DNA of 64,000 nt from Pedobacter glucosidilyticus DSM 23534 (GCF_000425145.1 NZ_AULF01000015.1:51938-115937), one strand, 5' to 3'. Shown: positions 1 to 9,097, counted from the stretch's first letter. Translations and numbers: made by a program. The notes: generated by a model from the sequence alone, not told the origin.

Positions 1-389
1 TAGACACAGAAAAAAAAGACGCATGGGGTATTCCATTGTTAAGAATCAATATTGATTATGATGACAATGATGAAAAAATGATACAAGATTTCTTTGAAAC
101 CATGACAGATATGTATACCAAAGCTGGTTTCAAAAATATCAAAACAGAAGACACCAAACAAGCACCAGGATTAGACATTCATCACATGGGTGGCGTAAGA
201 ATGGGAAAAGACCCAGAAACTTCTTTACTAAATAAATGGAATCAATTACATAATTGTCCGAATGTATTTGTTACAGATGGGGCTTGTATGACATCTACAG
301 CTACACAAAATCCTTCTCTAACCTTTATGGCTTTAGCAGCAAGGGCAGCAAATTATGCGGTAGAACAATTAAAAAAGGGAGAGCTATAA
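1..389 (+). CDS. GMC family oxidoreductase, C-terminal part
   Basis: The frame is open from base 3, so the gene starts outside the window and only about the last 128 codons are present. The piece carries the C-terminal signature of glucose-methanol-choline flavoenzymes: an HHMGGVRMG segment with the catalytic His, followed by FVTDGACM and TQNPSLTFMALAARA, where the Asn is the second active-site residue. Such enzymes oxidise sugar or alcohol hydroxyls with FAD. In Bacteroidota, GMC enzymes next to secreted sugar isomerase-like proteins often oxidise sugars to keto-sugars; that role is inferred here from the next gene. The gap to that gene is 27 bases, so cotranscription is likely. Confidence 0.9.
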   Translation, partial: DTEKKDAWGIPLLRINIDYDDNDEKMIQDFFETMTDMYTKAGFKNIKTEDTKQAPGLDIHHMGGVRMGKDPETSLLNKWNQLHNCPNVFVTDGACMTSTATQNPSLTFMALAARAANYAVEQLKKGEL

Positions 390-416
390 AGCTTTTCTCA
401 TAAATGAAAATTATAT

Positions 417-1283
417 ATGACAAATAGAAGATTATTTATAAAACAAAGCAGTCTTGCATTGGCTGCCTTGGCAATCACTCCTTCATGTGTTTGGGGAGCA
501 TCATCTCAGAAAACTCTCGGCATTCAGCTTTACTCTTTAAGAGATATTTTAGAAAGTAATCCTCAAAAAGTTCTCTCTAAAGTAGCTGATATAGGATACA
601 AACAAGTAGAAGTTTATGGTTATAATAATGGTAAATTTTGGGACTTAGAAGTAAAAGAACTTAAAAAAATATTAGCAGCTAACGGATTAGAAAGTCCGAG
701 TGGACATTATGGTATGGATGATTTTTTAAGTGGTACTAAAGATAATTTAGATGAAATGATAGAGGTTTCTAAACAGCTAAATCATCAATATTTGGTTATC
801 CCAGCATTAAAAGAGTCTCTTAGGCAATCTGCTGATGATTATAAGAAATTAGCTAAACAATTTAATGCCATTGGTGAGAGATGTAAGACAAACGGACTAA
901 AACTAGGTTATCATAACCATGATTATGAGTTTATAAAATATGGTTCACAAACTGGATATGATATTTTACTTCAGAATACTAATCCTGCTTTGGTAGATTT
1001 TGAGATGGACATTTATTGGGTGGCTAGAGCTGGACTTAATCCTGTTGATTTATTTAATAAATATCCTAATCGTTTTGTGATGTGGCACATAAAGGATATG
1101 GATAAACAAAAGCCACAATTGAACACCGAAATAGGTAATGGTTCTATAGACTTTAAAAAAATATTTGCTGAGCGTAAGTCATCGGGTATCAAATACTATT
1201 ATTTAGAGCAAGAAAACTTTAACATAGATCCATTTGAGAGTATTAGTAAAAGTTATCAGTACCTGCAAAAGGAGCTTTTATAA
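417..1283 (+). CDS. Secreted sugar phosphate isomerase/epimerase-like TIM-barrel protein
   Basis: This 288-residue protein has the xylose isomerase-like TIM-barrel fold of AP endonuclease family 2. Visible elements are GIQLYSLRD in strand 1, YHNHDYEF, DIYWVARAG, HIKDMD and a late YLEQEN, which together supply the His, Asp and Glu metal ligands of the family. The N terminus has a twin arginine (NRRLFIKQSS) followed by a hydrophobic stretch ending near residue 28, so Tat export is likely. It follows the GMC oxidoreductase and precedes an MFS transporter, which suggests a keto-sugar or sugar-acid pathway. The exact substrate cannot be read from the sequence. The name reflects the fold, since a periplasmic enzyme need not act on phosphorylated sugars. 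Confidence 0.85.
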   Translation: MTNRRLFIKQSSLALAALAITPSCVWGASSQKTLGIQLYSLRDILESNPQKVLSKVADIGYKQVEVYGYNNGKFWDLEVKELKKILAANGLESPSGHYGMDDFLSGTKDNLDEMIEVSKQLNHQYLVIPALKESLRQSADDYKKLAKQFNAIGERCKTNGLKLGYHNHDYEFIKYGSQTGYDILLQNTNPALVDFEMDIYWVARAGLNPVDLFNKYPNRFVMWHIKDMDKQKPQLNTEIGNGSIDFKKIFAERKSSGIKYYYLEQENFNIDPFESISKSYQYLQKELL

Positions 1284-1335
1284 TTTAATTCAACATTCAG
1301 GTCTAATTTCTATTTCAATATATCCAACCATTTAA

Positions 1336-2568
1336 ATGAACGATAAAAAAAACACAAGAATATTAAACGCAGCGGTAGTAGTAGCAGCCTTAGGCTATTT
1401 TGTAGACATCTATGATTTATTACTATTCAGCATCGTAAGAGTACCCAGTTTAGTATCCATGGGCTTAACAGGGGATACCTTAACGAATGAAGGCATATAC
1501 ATATTAAATGCCCAGATGTTGGGATTACTGATAGGCGGATTGGTATGGGGCGTATTAGGAGATAAGAAAGGTAGATTATCTGTGTTATTTGGTTCCATAT
1601 TTATCTATTCTATAGCCAATATCGCTAATGGCTTTGTAGAGAGTACGGATGCATACGCCTTTTGGCGTTTTATAGCGGGCTTTGGTTTAGCAGGAGAATT
1701 AGGAGCCGGAATAACCTTGGTAGCAGAGATTATGCCCAAAGAGAAGCGAGGATATGCGACAACGATAGTGGCCTCTATAGGCGTAAGTGGGGCAGTGGTA
1801 GCCTATTTCATAGCCCAATATTTTGATTGGCGCACCTCATTTTTCATAGGCGGAGGATTAGGACTGTCATTATTATTACTTCGAGTAGGAGTAACAGAAT
1901 CGGGGATGTTTAAGAAAGCCCACCATAGTAATGAGAAGAGTGGAGATTTTATGATGTTATTGAAAAGCCGAAAGCGTTTTTTAAAATACTTAGGCTGTGT
2001 AGTGATAGGAGTACCCTTATGGTTTGTGGTAGGAATCTTGATAACCTTATCACCAGAGTTTGGTAAAGTATTACAAGTAGATGGCGAAGTAAACGGCGGA
2101 GCAGCTGTAGCTTGCTGTTATGCAGGTTTGGTGCTAGGCGATATAGCGAGTGGTTTGCTAAGCCAATACCTAAAAAGCAGGAAGAAGGTAGTCTATGTAT
2201 ATCTGTTTTTATCAGTCATAGGTATAAGTTTATTTCTAGGCTCCAGTCAAATCAGTTTAACTACTTTTTATAGTATCTGTATATTTTTAGGATTTTCTGT
2301 AGGCTACTGGGTAATCTTCATGACGATAGCAACCGAGCAGTTTGGTACTAACATCAGAGCCACGGTAACTACCACAGTACCCAATGTAGTAAGAGGAGCA
2401 GTAGTGCCACTAAGCTTGTTGTTTCAGTTTTTCACAGGCTTTTTCAATAACAACTTAATACATGCAGGTATAGCAGTAGGGATCATCAGTTTAGGCTTAG
2501 CATTTTGGGCTTTAAAATACATGGAGGAAACCTTTACTAAAGATTTGGATTATCTAGAAGAATCATAG
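1336..2568 (+). CDS. MFS transporter (sugar-type), paralogue of the one at 23668
   Basis: This is a 410-residue major facilitator with about 12 hydrophobic segments. The GDKKGRLSVLFGS loop after TM2 is the MFS A motif, and the RFIAGFGLAGELGAG segment is typical of TM4. It has no signal peptide. It is roughly half identical over its whole length to the MFS protein encoded at 23668-24888, including the shared end EET-KDLDY. It probably imports or exports a sugar or organic acid linked to the two upstream genes, 52 bases away. Its codon choice is richer in ATA and GTA than the second copy, so the two are not a recent duplication. The ATG directly follows AACCATTTAA. A hairpin downstream (2606-2641) ends the unit. 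Confidence 0.88.
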   Translation: MNDKKNTRILNAAVVVAALGYFVDIYDLLLFSIVRVPSLVSMGLTGDTLTNEGIYILNAQMLGLLIGGLVWGVLGDKKGRLSVLFGSIFIYSIANIANGFVESTDAYAFWRFIAGFGLAGELGAGITLVAEIMPKEKRGYATTIVASIGVSGAVVAYFIAQYFDWRTSFFIGGGLGLSLLLLRVGVTESGMFKKAHHSNEKSGDFMMLLKSRKRFLKYLGCVVIGVPLWFVVGILITLSPEFGKVLQVDGEVNGGAAVACCYAGLVLGDIASGLLSQYLKSRKKVVYVYLFLSVIGISLFLGSSQISLTTFYSICIFLGFSVGYWVIFMTIATEQFGTNIRATVTTTVPNVVRGAVVPLSLLFQFFTGFFNNNLIHAGIAVGIISLGLAFWALKYMEETFTKDLDYLEES

Positions 2569-2605
2569 CTTTTCTAATATTGAATATTTTGCACTTGTTT
2601 TTTTA

Positions 2606-2641
2606 ATTAAATCCCTAATTCGAAAGAATCGGGGATTTAAT
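2606..2641. terminator. Bidirectional terminator hairpin
   Basis: ATTAAATCCC and GGGATTTAAT form the arms around an inner ATTC-GAAA-GAAT stem-loop. The hairpin lies between the convergent ends of the MFS gene and the type IX-secreted protein gene, with T-rich sequence on both sides. Confidence 0.65.
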
Positions 2642-2674
2642 GTTTTACTTAATAGTACTTTTGTAGAGAAATAA

Positions 2675-4591
2675 TTATTGCAATATTAGTTTCTTAACAA
2701 TCGTTTTCCCTTCACTATTTACTCTTAATAAATAGATTCCTTTATTAAGATTTGATAAATCAAACTGTTGTTTACCCATTAAGCCGTATTGTTGCATCAC
2801 TTGCTTACCAGATAAATCAAACATAGTAATATCATAAAGCTTGTTTAACTCGGTAGAAAAGTTATGTATAACAGGGTTAGGATAAAATTTGAAATCAGTG
2901 AAAACCACATCTTCTGTAGTATGAATTTTTTCAAGTAGTGGGCTGTTACGAGCAAATGATGTAACATTAAAGAATTGACCAGTACTTGGTATTATTTCAA
3001 TAGCATCAATTCCTAAATCATATTCAGCTCCTGTTTTTCCTTCTACATTGAATTTGAAATTATAACTAGCAGGACTACCATTAAATTTAATTTTACCTAA
3101 AGTAACTTCAGCAAAAGTGTTATCACCTGTTTTGTAACAATCTACAACTGTATTTAATACAGTGCTTCCAACTGTTAATTTAAATTTACCATAAGTTGGT
3201 CCTTTCCGATATTTTACTTTTATGGTGCATGAGTCTGTTTGTGAAACTCTTAAGGTGTATTGTATCCAATCACCAACGGCATTAGCGTCTAATTTAGAAA
3301 AATAAAGACCGCTTGCTCCAGTGTAAATAACATCACTCTCTGTATCTCCAGTACTTTTTGCAGTAAGTTGGGCTTCAGCCTCATAAGTATGTAAATACTC
3401 ACCTATTGTTTTAGGCATTATAGCTTTATAGTAGTTGTAAATGCCAGAATATGATCCATCAGCTCTTCTAATTCCAGTACCTTTTAATTGGCTCTCTGTT
3501 GCATTTTGTCCGGGCGGAAGCACTACCCCTTGCCTCAAACCGTTACAATATATTTGCCAATGCAAAATGTATCTTATACCAAATTTTAAAGCAAGTTCTG
3601 TATTTCTTTGCATAATTTGTCTTGAGACACGGTCACTATAGTCGTTATGAGCCGGGATATCTCCAACAACACTATAATTCTCAAAAGTTCCAGTTTCACC
3701 TAAGTAGATATTGTTAGCTCCAAATAAGTCAGAATCAGGACATTTAGCTTTAATGTAGTTTAATGTGCCATTAAAGTCGTCAACAGTTTCTGGTGTATTG
3801 GACTTCCAATTAGAAAAAGAATATAAATCCATATTCAATTTTGGTACTACAGAGTCTATAACAGTGGGCCAATCGTAAGTTTTTCTGATAGAAACATGAT
3901 TGAATTCTGCAGCGCCCAGTACAGTTACGCCTGTCTTGTTTGCGGCTGTTCTGGCAGCAGATATAGCATTTTGTCTAATTTGAAACCATTTTACTAATCC
4001 TGCCAAACGTATGGATTGAACGGTAGGAGATGGTAACGGACTTTCGTTAACAAACCCTAACATTCCGTCGCCTTCCCAATTTGCAAGTATAAAAGTTTTC
4101 CCAGTACCAGCATAAGTATTACAGAGATAGGTAGTGAAATTGTAGATTTCATTGTAAAGATTTGTTTCTTCTGTAGGGCTAATACCATCCTTGAAATTGG
4201 TTACATTTCCTGGATTTGTCATCTCAAATGCAGTAAGCACATAAGTTTTAAATTGAGTACGATTAAATGCATCTTGAAAATAACTGGTTTGTGCCAAAGC
4301 TGTTAAGTTTGTAAATGTGGGCCATGTATTCCCCCAATAGCTTGGATAAGAGACTGCGGTAGATTTTCCCATAAATAATTTAATCACACTGGTTCCCATA
4401 TTCTCAATTTCATCAACTCCTTCTTTCATAAAATCTTTAGAAGGGTTAAATCTGTAAGTCCCATTCATGTGAATGACACCAATAATGTCCGAAAGTTTTG
4501 TGGAAGTAGGATAGGGAGTTTGACCTAAAGTCTGTTGGTTGAATTTTAAGCAAATGACTGCTAAAATCCATAAAAAATAGATTTTTTTCAT
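2675..4591 (-). CDS. Secreted putative glycosidase with carbohydrate-binding-like and type IX sorting domains
   Basis: The 638-residue protein starts with a signal peptide (cleavage near residue 24, LGQ). Residues about 30-395 look like a TIM-barrel glycosidase. Two Glu sit at strand-end-like positions, E173 in NWEGDG and E299 in YLGETGTFEN, which would fit acid/base and nucleophile of a retaining clan GH-A enzyme. I cannot assign a CAZy family. Residues about 400-545 (YEAEA, GDWIQYTLRV, YDLGIDAIEI) resemble a CBM6/35-type beta-sandwich. The end (about 560-638; YPNPV, LYDITMFDLSGK, GIYLLRV, VKKLILQ) is a type A sorting domain of the type IX secretion system. The protein would be exported to the surface or medium. 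It stands alone, with no SusC/SusD beside it. Confidence 0.75.
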   Translation of the reverse strand: MKKIYFLWILAVICLKFNQQTLGQTPYPTSTKLSDIIGVIHMNGTYRFNPSKDFMKEGVDEIENMGTSVIKLFMGKSTAVSYPSYWGNTWPTFTNLTALAQTSYFQDAFNRTQFKTYVLTAFEMTNPGNVTNFKDGISPTEETNLYNEIYNFTTYLCNTYAGTGKTFILANWEGDGMLGFVNESPLPSPTVQSIRLAGLVKWFQIRQNAISAARTAANKTGVTVLGAAEFNHVSIRKTYDWPTVIDSVVPKLNMDLYSFSNWKSNTPETVDDFNGTLNYIKAKCPDSDLFGANNIYLGETGTFENYSVVGDIPAHNDYSDRVSRQIMQRNTELALKFGIRYILHWQIYCNGLRQGVVLPPGQNATESQLKGTGIRRADGSYSGIYNYYKAIMPKTIGEYLHTYEAEAQLTAKSTGDTESDVIYTGASGLYFSKLDANAVGDWIQYTLRVSQTDSCTIKVKYRKGPTYGKFKLTVGSTVLNTVVDCYKTGDNTFAEVTLGKIKFNGSPASYNFKFNVEGKTGAEYDLGIDAIEIIPSTGQFFNVTSFARNSPLLEKIHTTEDVVFTDFKFYPNPVIHNFSTELNKLYDITMFDLSGKQVMQQYGLMGKQQFDLSNLNKGIYLLRVNSEGKTIVKKLILQ

Positions 4592-4751
4592 AAAAGGGTT
4601 TATTAAATTGGTTAATAATTAAATCATTCACAGCAAGGTTGTTATGAATGCTTAGTTAAAACAAATCAGAAGAAATTTACCCTAATGAAATGAAGAAATT
4701 ATTGTAAATAGTTTTAATGTTTAGGTAGAGTAAAAAAAAACTCCTTAATAT

Positions 4752-4786
4752 AAAAAAAATAGCCAAGCGTTTAAACACTTAGCTAT
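4752..4786 (-). terminator. Terminator of the FKBP gene
   Basis: Read on the minus strand, an imperfect hairpin (ATAGC-AAG paired with CTT-GCTAT around a short loop) is followed by a run of seven or more T just after the FKBP stop. Confidence 0.55.
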
Positions 4787-4811
4787 ATTAAAAATTAAAT
4801 CTTTATATATT

Positions 4812-5528
4812 TTACTGACCAATTTTAATCAGTTCAACTTCAAAAATTAAAGTGCTGTAAGGTGGAATATCCTGTCCGGCACCATTTTCTCCGTATCCTA
4901 ACTTATAAGGGATATAAAATTTATATTTAGAACCTACCGACATTAATTGTACACCCTCAGTCCAACCTGGTATAACCCTGTTTAATTGTAAATTAATAGG
5001 TTCACCGCGGTCGTAAGAGCTGTCAAACTGTTTACCGTTTAATAAAGAACCTTTATAATGCACCGTAACAAAATCTTCTGCTTTAGGTTTTGCGCCTGTA
5101 CCTTCCGTAAGAACCTCATATTGTAAGCCGCTTGCAGTTTCTTTAATGCCAGCTTTTACTTTATTTTCTGCAAGAAATTTTTCGTTGCTCGCAATGGCTT
5201 CGCTAAATTTTGCTTTGGTAGCAGCCTGTAAAAAACTTCCAATTGCATTAGAAGCCTGCTCGTCTGTTAATAGGGAAGAATCGCCTTTAAAAACATCTTC
5301 CATAGCTTTAGAAAGCATAGCATAGTTTAAAGAAGTTACACCATCAGCTTTTAAGCCTTGGGCTATTTTAAAACCAAAAGAATAGCTGGCAGAGTCTACC
5401 GCTGTTAATGCTGGCGCTACAACTGGTGTTTTTTGAGCTGCTTTCTTTTTAGATTTAGTTTGTGCGTTAATTGTTGTAAAGCTTCCTACTAAAAGTAAAG
5501 CTGTTAAGGTTAAATATGTTCTTTTCAT
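4812..5528 (-). CDS. FKBP-type peptidyl-prolyl cis-trans isomerase, periplasmic
   Basis: This 238-residue protein has a signal peptide (about residues 1-22, cleaved after INAQ), a Lys/Ala-rich linker, an FKBP_N dimerisation-type helical domain (about 40-130) and a C-terminal FK506-binding domain (about 148-238). The isomerase pocket is intact: VHYKGSLLNGKQFDSS, VIPGWTEG, YGENGAG and IPPYSTLIFEVEL. It resembles FkpA/Mip proteins, which fold or chaperone envelope proteins in the periplasm. It is monocistronic, with its own terminator downstream. It is divergent from the nuclease gene at 5633, leaving 104 bases for both promoters. Confidence 0.93.
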   Translation of the reverse strand: MKRTYLTLTALLLVGSFTTINAQTKSKKKAAQKTPVVAPALTAVDSASYSFGFKIAQGLKADGVTSLNYAMLSKAMEDVFKGDSSLLTDEQASNAIGSFLQAATKAKFSEAIASNEKFLAENKVKAGIKETASGLQYEVLTEGTGAKPKAEDFVTVHYKGSLLNGKQFDSSYDRGEPINLQLNRVIPGWTEGVQLMSVGSKYKFYIPYKLGYGENGAGQDIPPYSTLIFEVELIKIGQ

Positions 5529-5632
5529 TTAATTAAAATATGGCTAAATATATAAATAACAAACGAATCTAAATTTTTATAAGAATAATTTTTTGTTTAT
5601 TGATTTGCTAATTAAATTAGTATTTTAGCTTT

Positions 5633-7006
5633 ATGGATAGGTTGTACGCAATTGTTGATATAGAAACTACAGGAAGCCATGCAAGTGCTAATGGCATTAC
5701 AGAGATTGCTATAGTAATATTTGATGGCACCAAAGTGGTTCAAAAGTTTGAATCTCTAGTAAATCCGCAGCAAACTATTCCGCCTTTTATACAATCTCTT
5801 ACAGGTATAGATGATGAGATGACTGCCCAAGCACCTTTATTTGAAGATTTAGCACCTCAGATTTTTAATTTATTAGAAGGGAAAGTATTTGTAGCGCACA
5901 ACGTAAATTTTGATTATTCTTTTGTTCATTACCATTTAAAAAAAGCGGGTTACCAGCTCAATAGTAAAAAATTGTGTACGGTACGTCTAGCCAGAAAAAT
6001 ATTGCCTGGTTTTCCATCCTATAGTTTAGGTAAACTCTGTAGGCAGTTAGAAATCAGCATAGAAAATAGACACAGGGCCATGGGAGATGCCTTTGCTACA
6101 GCTTCTTTATTTAAAATCCTTATCAACAGAGACCAGTCGGATGTAATTGCCTTAGCCCTAAAAGCAAACTCAAAAGAGCATATATTACCTCCACTTTTAG
6201 ACAAAGAACAACTCAATAGATTACCACATGCACCTGGGGTTTATTATTTTAAAAACAAACAAAAGAAAATTGTTTATGTGGGTAAGGCTGTAAATATTTA
6301 TAAACGTGTTTGTAGTCATTTCGCCAATAATAATCCCGATGAAAAAAAACAAGCTTTTTTAAAACATGTCAAATATGTAGATTTTGAAGTTTGTGGCTCA
6401 GAATTACAAGCTTTAATTTTTGAGGCTATAGAAATTAAAAGATTATGGCCCAAAGAAAATAGGGCTTTAAAAAATCCGGAGCTAAGGTTTGCCTTATATG
6501 TTTATGAAAATCAGGCGGGTTATCTTACTCTTGGAGTTGGTAAAAAGATTAAATTTTTGAAACCTTACCATAGCTTTAATAGCAAGGCAGAGGCTATTTT
6601 GTTCCTCAGAAAACTTATAGAAAACCACGAGCTATGCCCTAAGTTGTGTGGGTTTAAAAGTACGTTAACCAAAGAAATACATGCTGCAATATGTTGTGAT
6701 GCTTGCTTAAAACAAGAGGATGCGCTTACGTATAACCAAAGGGTTGCTGCTGCCTTAAAAACCTTTGCTGATGAATTTAAGAGCTATTTGATTATAGATG
6801 AGGGAAGAGATGAACATGAAAAATGCTGTATATTAATAGAAAAAGGAGATTTTTATGGTATGGGCTATTTGCAAAGTCAAGAAATTGTAAGTGAGCTTGA
6901 TGATATTAAATCCAAAGTTACACCTTATCCTTCTTACAATTTTATTCAAAAAACCGTCTTTGATTTTGCTTTTAAAAACCCTGATAAACTAATCTTGTTA
7001 CAATAA
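5633..7006 (+). CDS. DnaQ-type exonuclease fused to UvrC-type GIY-YIG nuclease domain
   Basis: This 457-residue protein has two nuclease modules. Residues about 1-170 are a DEDDh 3'-5' exonuclease like the DNA polymerase III epsilon subunit, with D9 and E11 (VDIETTG), AHNVNFDYSF (third acidic residue) and HRAMGDA (His and Asp). Residues about 200-280 are a GIY-YIG domain of UvrC/Cho type, with GVYYF, IVYVGKA and the catalytic Glu in LIFEAIEIKRLWPKENR. The remaining roughly 170 residues, with several Cys, have no domain I recognise. UvrC's UVR and RNase H parts are missing. The fusion resembles epsilon-UvrC fusions known in other bacteria and probably acts in DNA repair or processing. It is 13 bases from the M28 gene frame, but that product is unrelated. 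Confidence 0.88.
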   Translation: MDRLYAIVDIETTGSHASANGITEIAIVIFDGTKVVQKFESLVNPQQTIPPFIQSLTGIDDEMTAQAPLFEDLAPQIFNLLEGKVFVAHNVNFDYSFVHYHLKKAGYQLNSKKLCTVRLARKILPGFPSYSLGKLCRQLEISIENRHRAMGDAFATASLFKILINRDQSDVIALALKANSKEHILPPLLDKEQLNRLPHAPGVYYFKNKQKKIVYVGKAVNIYKRVCSHFANNNPDEKKQAFLKHVKYVDFEVCGSELQALIFEAIEIKRLWPKENRALKNPELRFALYVYENQAGYLTLGVGKKIKFLKPYHSFNSKAEAILFLRKLIENHELCPKLCGFKSTLTKEIHAAICCDACLKQEDALTYNQRVAAALKTFADEFKSYLIIDEGRDEHEKCCILIEKGDFYGMGYLQSQEIVSELDDIKSKVTPYPSYNFIQKTVFDFAFKNPDKLILLQ

Positions 7007-7037
7007 GATTTAAAATAAGATGTTTATCTTCATCAGT

Positions 7038-8615
7038 ATGAAAAAAATACTTTTTACTGCTGTCGTGATCAGTGTTTCCTCAGTTATTTTTGCTCAGGAT
7101 CAAACACCTATAAAATATGCTCAAAGTATAACCGTTGCAGACGCTACAAAAAAATTAAGTGTTTTAGCTGCCGATGATTTTGCCGGAAGAGAAACTGGTG
7201 ATTTAGGTGCACAAAAAGCCGCTGAGTATATCAGAAACCATTTCAAAAGTATAGGACTTAAAGCCCCTGTAAATGGTGATTATTTTCAGAGATTGGATTT
7301 AAGAGAACAATATCTTTCTAAAACCAATGTAATTGCCAATGGTGAGACCCTAGAATTTTTTAAAGATTTCTATTTGAGTGGTATATCAGAAGCCAAAATT
7401 CAAAAGACTTTTAAAAACTTTGTTTTTGTAGGCTACGGTATTATCTCTGAAAGATATGATGATTTAAGCAATCTTAACTTAGAGGGTAAAGTTGCTATTG
7501 TACTTCCGGGAGAGCCAGCAAGAAATGGTAAATCTCTAATTACAGCTAACGGTAATTATTCTGATTGGACAAGCAATCGTACGAAAAAAATAGACGCTTT
7601 AAAGGCTAAAAAACCTCAAGCTATCATCATCCTAAGCGAGCAGGTAAACCGTATGTCGCAAAACGGAACCAATAAAGATCGTCCGGCTTTGATGTTGGGT
7701 GATACTAAATCTAACATACCCATTATTTACCTTACTAAAGCGGCATTAGGCAAGCTGATGGGTGGTACTAAGAAAGATCTTACTACAGAAACTAATCAGA
7801 TTCTTAACGGCCTAAAACCTGCTTCATTTACTTTTAATGGTAATTTAGATGTTGATATAGAACTTATCATCAAGCCTTTAGAGGCTGATAATGTATTAGG
7901 TTTCTTAGAAGGTACAGATGAAAAGCTGAAAAATGAAGTTGTCGTTATTACCGCACATTACGACCATATTGGCGTTGCAGATGATGGCGACGTATATAAT
8001 GGAGCTGATGATGATGCCTCTGGTACAACAGCTGTAATGGAATTGGCAGAAGCTTTCGTACAGGCCAAAAAAGAGGGGAAAGGACCCAAAAGAAGCATCC
8101 TATTTATGACTGTAGTAGGTGAAGAAAAGGGGCTTTTAGGTTCAGAATGGTATTCTAGAAATCCGGCTTTTCCTTTAGCTAATACTATCACTAATTTAAA
8201 TATTGATATGATAGGTAGGGTAGGCGATTTGTATAAAAAACATCCAGATTCTGCTAACTATATTTACGTTATAGGTTCGGATAAATTGAGTTCGAGCCTA
8301 AAAAATATTAGTGAAAAAGCCAACAAGACTTATCTCAACATGATTTTAGATTACAGGTATGATGATCCTGCAGATCCAAATCGTTTTTACTACCGTTCAG
8401 ATCATTATAATTTTGCTAAGCATAACATCCCGGTTATTTTCTATTTCAATGGTACACATGAAGATTATCACAAAAAAACCGATGAAATAGGAAAAATAAA
8501 TTTTCCTTTATTAGTGAAAAGAGCGCAGTTGGTGTTTTACACTGCCTGGGATTTGGTTAACAGAGCAGAACGCCCGGCTGTAGATAGGCAAAATGATATG
8601 CCTAGTAATAGATAG
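7038..8615 (+). CDS. M28 family zinc aminopeptidase, exported
   Basis: I prefer the ATG at 7038 over one at 7020, because MKKILFTAVVISV begins a clean signal peptide cleaved after FAQ. That gives 525 residues. Residues about 100-260 fit a protease-associated (PA) domain. The peptidase core keeps all M28 zinc ligands and catalytic acids: ITAHYDHIG (His), YNGADDDASG (bridging Asp), VGEEKGLLGS (Glu-Glu), NIDMIGR (Asp) and GTHEDYH (last His). The enzyme removes N-terminal amino acids from peptides in the periplasm or at the surface. It lies between an unrelated nuclease gene and a small membrane peptide, so its operon status is unclear. Confidence 0.92.
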   Translation: MKKILFTAVVISVSSVIFAQDQTPIKYAQSITVADATKKLSVLAADDFAGRETGDLGAQKAAEYIRNHFKSIGLKAPVNGDYFQRLDLREQYLSKTNVIANGETLEFFKDFYLSGISEAKIQKTFKNFVFVGYGIISERYDDLSNLNLEGKVAIVLPGEPARNGKSLITANGNYSDWTSNRTKKIDALKAKKPQAIIILSEQVNRMSQNGTNKDRPALMLGDTKSNIPIIYLTKAALGKLMGGTKKDLTTETNQILNGLKPASFTFNGNLDVDIELIIKPLEADNVLGFLEGTDEKLKNEVVVITAHYDHIGVADDGDVYNGADDDASGTTAVMELAEAFVQAKKEGKGPKRSILFMTVVGEEKGLLGSEWYSRNPAFPLANTITNLNIDMIGRVGDLYKKHPDSANYIYVIGSDKLSSSLKNISEKANKTYLNMILDYRYDDPADPNRFYYRSDHYNFAKHNIPVIFYFNGTHEDYHKKTDEIGKINFPLLVKRAQLVFYTAWDLVNRAERPAVDRQNDMPSNR

Positions 8616-8732
8616 TTTTTAGGACAGTAGGAAAATGCTGATATGACTTTTAATAATCTCTAGCTGATTTCTTTATTTGGTACAATTTTTAACAGCATAA
8701 GAATAGTTTTATTAATAGCTAAACTTATCAAT

Positions 8733-9041
8733 ATGAAAAGATTAATTTACTTCGCATTAACAGTCTTCATGTTTATGGGTTCTGTAAATGCTTTTGCATC
8801 GGGTACAGAAAAACGTAACCCAGAATTAACAGAACGTCAGAAAGTAAGATTACAAGAAATCTCTCAACGTGTTGAGGAAATCAAATCTTTAGATCGTTCG
8901 AAATTAAGTAGAGAAGAGCGTAAAGAGATCAAAAATGAATTGTTAGAGATGAAAAAAGAATCTAAGGCATTGTCTGGAGGTGTTTATTTATCTGCAACAG
9001 CTATCATCATTATTTTATTAGTATTGATTTTAGTTTTCTAG
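8733..9041 (+). CDS. Small exported membrane-anchored coiled-coil protein, unknown function
   Basis: I do not recognise a family with a known role. The 102-residue product has a signal-like hydrophobic start (about 1-22, ending NAFAS). A highly charged helical middle follows (about 28-75, rich in Glu, Lys and Arg, likely coiled coil), and a hydrophobic C-terminal segment (about 82-102) ends right at the last residue. This suggests a periplasmic helix anchored by a tail in the inner membrane. Small proteins of this layout are common in Sphingobacteriaceae and are annotated as hypothetical. It is single, with a strong terminator 20 bases downstream. Confidence 0.8.
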   Translation: MKRLIYFALTVFMFMGSVNAFASGTEKRNPELTERQKVRLQEISQRVEEIKSLDRSKLSREERKEIKNELLEMKKESKALSGGVYLSATAIIIILLVLILVF

Positions 9042-9060
9042 AATTATATCTCTTTAAATA

Positions 9061-9097
9061 AAAAAGCTCGATTTTGATTAAAATCGAGCTTTTTTAT
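9061..9097 (+). terminator. Rho-independent terminator
   Basis: AAAAAAGCTCGATTTT and AAAATCGAGCTTTTTT form a perfect 16-bp stem around GATT, 20 bases after the stop of the small membrane protein. A T run follows. Confidence 0.9.
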
